In this document: positions 61,090 through 64,000 of the stretch, piece by piece
How positions within the stretch are numbered: position 1 is the first letter of the stretch
How the letters are laid out: each line of letters opens with the position of its first letter
Assembly: GCA_028281575.1 (NCBI GenBank)
Contig: JANQJP010000064.1
Span: forward strand, 1 to 64,000
Source: Cellvibrionaceae bacterium
GTDB lineage: Bacteria; Pseudomonadota; Gammaproteobacteria; Pseudomonadales; Cellvibrionaceae
DNA: 64,000 nucleotides
Direction: 5' to 3'
Notes under the pieces: generated by a model
What the model was told of the DNA's origin: nothing
The model's input: only the letters and a program-made list of their open reading frames with translations
Database searches by the model: none
Made by a program: the position numbers and the translations under genes

Positions 61090-61658
61090 CGCACAACCTC
61101 ACGATTGAGACCGCGCTGCGCACTTTGCTGTTTTAGAGCGTCATTTGCAGACATAAACTGAGTGCACCGCTTAATTCCGTTAGCGATGTGTTTTTCTACA
61201 GTGCTCTCACTAATTTGTAAACTCATAGCAATTTCTTTTTGTGAAAAGCCATATACTTTCTTCAACACAAACGCTTTTCGACACTGCACCGGCAACTGTC
61301 GAACAGCCTCACAAAAATGCCCAAACTCCTGATTAGCTGCGACTTTATCATAAGTCTCATCCGCGCAATCATCACGCAACAGCCAGGACACATCATCCTC
61401 ATTTTCGTCTTCAATACTCGAAACCAGACGCGTTTCCGCCCGCTTCAAGTGGTCCAGGGCAAGGTTCTTCGCAATCTTCAACATAAACGAACGAGGATGC
61501 TGAATCTTATCTTGCTTTTCGACCTGGCAGACACGCACATAGGTCTCTTGGACGATGTCTTCCACTTCCTTGGGCGGCACAATATGCGATACAACCCTCG
61601 CCAATTTACCTCGAATCGCAAGGAATACTGCGCCCACACTCTCTTTTTTATCAGACAT
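61086..61658 (-). CDS. FecI-type ECF sigma factor
   Basis: A 190-residue sigma-70 family factor. Region 2 is HIVPPKEVEDIVQETYVRVCQ with FMLKIAKNLALDHLKR, and region 4 is LPVQCRKAFVLKKVYGFSQKEIAMSLQISESTVEKHI. It is cotranscribed with FecR. With the STN receptor it should form a trans-envelope signalling set that turns on the receptor and perhaps the sapC and halogenase genes. Confidence 0.93.
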   Translation of the reverse strand: MSDKKESVGAVFLAIRGKLARVVSHIVPPKEVEDIVQETYVRVCQVEKQDKIQHPRSFMLKIAKNLALDHLKRAETRLVSSIEDENEDDVSWLLRDDCADETYDKVAANQEFGHFCEAVRQLPVQCRKAFVLKKVYGFSQKEIAMSLQISESTVEKHIANGIKRCTQFMSANDALKQQSAQRGLNREVVR

Positions 61659-61872
61659 TGGGTGTGCCTAGGTTTATTTTTTCTTTTATACCACCCTTAC
61701 ATAGACGATTAAGCAGAAAAAATCCTCTTAGAAAAAACGAACCTTTATTATAATAAAAACGAATATTAAATATTATTATTAGAAATATATTTTCTTTAAC
61801 GGTAGTCGCTTACCGCATTTTGGTATCCCAAACGCTTAAGAGGCCATCAAACTTAGATGTTGTTAACGCACC

Positions 61873-62280
61873 CTAGCTGATCGGTTTCACGTACAGCACC
61901 AGGCTGTGCCCGGTAATTTCATACCCGTGCTCTTTGGCAATTGCGAGCTGTAACTCTTCAATTTCACGACTGTGGAACTCTATGACCTTTCCAGTTTCTA
62001 TACATACCATATGGTCGTGATGGTCACCGCGATCGAGTTCGAAAACCGAATGGCCGCCATCGAAGTTATGACGCTCAACCAAACCTGCAGTTTCAAATTG
62101 GGTGAGCACGCGATATACAGTCGCCAAACCGACGTCTTCACCAGCATCAAGAAGCGCTTTGTAGACATCTTCAGCGCTCATATGGCGCACTTCAGAGTTT
62201 TCGAGAATTTGCAGAATTTTGACTCGAGGTAAGGTAACTTTCAGCCCAGCCTTTTTTAATTCGTGACTCTCTGTGGGCAT
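61873..62280 (-). CDS. fur: Ferric uptake regulator Fur
   Basis: A 135-residue Fur. It has a winged helix N-terminus (KVTLPRVKILQILENSE), the metal region HHDHMVCIETGKVIEF and ends with the dimer strand. Only one cysteine of the usual structural pair is in that loop. It represses iron uptake genes. It is divergent from bamE with about 80 bases between, the standard arrangement in pseudomonads and relatives. Confidence 0.96.
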   Translation of the reverse strand: MPTESHELKKAGLKVTLPRVKILQILENSEVRHMSAEDVYKALLDAGEDVGLATVYRVLTQFETAGLVERHNFDGGHSVFELDRGDHHDHMVCIETGKVIEFHSREIEELQLAIAKEHGYEITGHSLVLYVKPIS

Positions 62281-62358
62281 AGATCTTCTCCTGCGGGGTT
62301 CTCACCTTAGATAAAGCGAAGTATTATCGTCGGCCCGCTAGATTTCGGAAAGCCCTAA

Positions 62359-62766
62359 ATGAAAAAAATTCTCAGTTTCAGTCTGCTTGCCATCCTTGTT
62401 ACGAGCGTATTAGGATGCTCAAGTCTCCGATTTCCCGGGGTTTATCGGCTCGTCGTCTTGCAGGGAAATTACCTCGAACAAGACATGGTTGATCAGCTCG
62501 AGGTAGGTATGAATCGGCGCCAAGTTCGCTACGTCATGGGCACGCCTCTTATTTCCGATACATTTAACCCGGACAGATGGGACTACTATTTTAATATCCG
62601 CCGCGGTGAACAGGAGCTAAGTGAATACCACTTCACAGTATTCTTTGAAGGGGACAAACTAGCGCACTGGGAAGGTGAATACGAACCCAAAGCCAAGACA
62701 GCAAAAGAACAGCAGGAAGACGCCATTGAACGGACGCGCAAAAAGGAAGAGGCTAAATTTAAATAA
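62359..62766 (+). CDS. bamE: Outer-membrane assembly lipoprotein BamE
   Basis: A 135-residue lipoprotein (SmpA/OmlA). It has a lipobox in LVTSVLGC (mature Cys20), the conserved YLEQDMVDQLEVGMNRRQVRYVMGTPLISDTFNPDRWDYYF and a charged C-terminal tail. It is part of the BAM complex that inserts outer-membrane proteins. It converges with the MATE gene, 11 bases apart. Confidence 0.96.
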   Translation: MKKILSFSLLAILVTSVLGCSSLRFPGVYRLVVLQGNYLEQDMVDQLEVGMNRRQVRYVMGTPLISDTFNPDRWDYYFNIRRGEQELSEYHFTVFFEGDKLAHWEGEYEPKAKTAKEQQEDAIERTRKKEEAKFK

Positions 62767-62777
62767 CCCACCTCGCA

Positions 62778-64000
62778 TTAGGCAATCGCTTCTCGAGGTA
62801 AGCGCCGGATCTTCCAATAAGCCAACCACACGCCGGCCAGACCGATAATGGCAGCACCAATATAGGTGCCCACCCAAATACCCACAGGGCCACCCCACTG
62901 CGCACCATAGTAGGCAAAAGGCATGGTAAACACGGTAGCCTTGGCGAAATTCATCGCCGTCGCCCAATGTGCAACCCTCAAGTTGTTAAAGAGGGCATTT
63001 GTACAAAAGGTAAAACCGGCAAATATAAACATGCTGGACAGCCCCAAGCAAAACCAGCGGATCAAATTTGCAGCATCTCCCTGAGCCTGGAATACAGCGA
63101 CAAGCGGTTCAGTCAAAATCAATAAAAGCAGGCATGCCACGAGACAATAGAGCAATACGAAGAGCAGACTTTGTTTCAGGGTTTCAAGAATCCTATCAAA
63201 CTGCCTGGCACCGAGGTTTTGACCGGCAATTGGGCCAACCGAGCCGGACAAAGCAAATAAGCCGGCAAACGCGAGTGGTTGAATTTTGCTGATTATTGCA
63301 TTGCCAGCCACCGCGCTATCGCCAAACTGGGCCATGATCGCAGTCACATAGGCCACGCCTATCGGCGTGGATAAATTGGTGAACATTGCCGGAATCGCAA
63401 CTTGAAAATAGTTACGTGCATCAGCCACGAAACAGCGAGGGTCGGGTAGCGCGACAAGCTGATGTTTGCGGGTTACCAGCCAAATGCCATAGGTCAGCAT
63501 GGCGAAACGTGAAAAAACCGTCGCCACCGCTGCCCCCTGAATACCCAAGCCGAAACCGAAAATAAAGATCGGGTCCAGCACGGCATTTACAACGCCGCCA
63601 ATTAAGGTCAGATACATCGCCTCCTTGGCATTACCCCGCGCGCGCATCACACCGCTGGCGGCCATCGCTAAAGCCATTAAAGGCATGCTTGGCAGCACAA
63701 TCACCATATAACTCTGCGCGAGTTCCAGCGCCCGGCCCTCCGCGCCCAACCAGCCGAGCAGCCGCTCCAACATAAAAATGGCGGCCAACATGACCGGTAT
63801 CGAGAAACAACATATGATAAGAAAGATATTACCGACGAGTTTGCGCGTCTTATCCTTATCTCCTCCACCAACCGAATGCGATACCACCGCGCCACAGGCG
63901 ATTGACAGGCCAATGCTCATACTCAGAGTAAAAAATAAAATCGACCCCGCGTAACCAATGGCCGCGGCGAGCTCAATTTCGCCCAGCAGGCTCAACCAAT
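62778..64000 (-). CDS. MATE-family multidrug/sodium antiporter, 5' end outside the window
   Basis: At least 405 residues of a polytopic MATE transporter, with about eleven membrane segments and the family features GLSIACGAVVSHSVGGGDKDK and PIAGQNLGARQFDR. The frame stays open to the window edge (W-L-S-L-L-G...), so the first 20-50 residues are missing. MATE proteins expel cationic drugs in exchange for Na+ or H+. The substrate cannot be told. Confidence 0.92.
   Translation of the reverse strand, partial: WLSLLGEIELAAAIGYAGSILFFTLSMSIGLSIACGAVVSHSVGGGDKDKTRKLVGNIFLIICCFSIPVMLAAIFMLERLLGWLGAEGRALELAQSYMVIVLPSMPLMALAMAASGVMRARGNAKEAMYLTLIGGVVNAVLDPIFIFGFGLGIQGAAVATVFSRFAMLTYGIWLVTRKHQLVALPDPRCFVADARNYFQVAIPAMFTNLSTPIGVAYVTAIMAQFGDSAVAGNAIISKIQPLAFAGLFALSGSVGPIAGQNLGARQFDRILETLKQSLLFVLLYCLVACLLLLILTEPLVAVFQAQGDAANLIRWFCLGLSSMFIFAGFTFCTNALFNNLRVAHWATAMNFAKATVFTMPFAYYGAQWGGPVGIWVGTYIGAAIIGLAGVWLAYWKIRRLPREAIA

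Noticed and set aside
61659-61872. AT-rich stretch before the sigma factor as a Fur box
   Set aside because: It has AATATT-rich inverted patterns but no adequate match to GATAATGATAATCATTATC.

Overview
This 64 kb window looks like part of a marine gammaproteobacterial chromosome of the Cellvibrionaceae type (Teredinibacter/Saccharophagus-like). That placement is an inference from gene order, large TonB receptors, tryptophan-halogenase-family genes and moderate GC; no 16S gene is present to test it. Most genes lie on the minus strand.

Layout. At 0.2-2.4 kb there is a small unknown gene, an alpha/beta hydrolase and a membrane protein ending in a Fis-type helix-turn-helix. At 2.7-11.9 kb lies the cbb3 oxidase region: ccoNOQP, then ccoGHIS, a TauE/SafE-like membrane protein and a Yip1-like protein, with a perfect FNR/Anr box upstream (12027-12040). 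At 12.2-24.9 kb there is a complete type I-E CRISPR-Cas locus: 43 repeats, leader, cas2, cas1, cas6e, cas5e, cas7e, cse2, cse1, cas3 and a WYL-domain regulator.

The most interesting part is the 354 bp gap between cas3 and cse1. It holds two degenerate CRISPR repeats facing opposite to the array, separated by a 20-nt pseudo-spacer. The first 10-11 nt of that pseudo-spacer recur twice in the same gap, each time directly after an AAG (a canonical type I-E PAM). The copies overlap the predicted cas promoter and the predicted promoter of the mini-array itself. I read this as a crRNA-like regulator (CreR/CreA type) that directs Cascade to repress cas expression. A 39-codon ORF for a single-membrane-span peptide sits between that promoter and cse1.

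At 25.5-32.3 kb the order tRNA-Leu(GAG), secG, tpiA, glmM, folP, ftsH, rlmE and divergent yhbY is the conserved gammaproteobacterial one. Beyond the tRNA this synteny is broken by the CRISPR-Cas side. A truncated copy of the tRNA 5' end and hairpin clusters lie beside it. At 32.4-35.4 kb there is a Bae/Cpx-like two-component system, a lipoprotein and a Spy-like periplasmic protein. At 35.5-51.6 kb are housekeeping genes: a cyclic-nucleotide-binding protein, greA, carB, carA, dapB, dnaJ, dnaK, grpE, SOS-controlled recN and srkA. A START/GyrI-like gene and a beta-barrel gene lie between carA and dapB.

At 51.9-61.7 kb there is a transport and modification locus: two flavin-dependent halogenase-family proteins, SapC, a TonB receptor with a signalling (STN) domain, FecR and a FecI-type sigma factor. 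At 61.9-64 kb are fur, divergent bamE and a MATE transporter that runs off the window.

Scattered through 44-54 kb, with a fragment at base 1, is a family of long palindromic elements. They share a core, but each copy has its own arm sequence, which still pairs with its partner arm. One copy (51613-51814) has imperfect terminal inverted repeats and is flanked by an 11-bp direct repeat, the mark of a non-autonomous mobile element.
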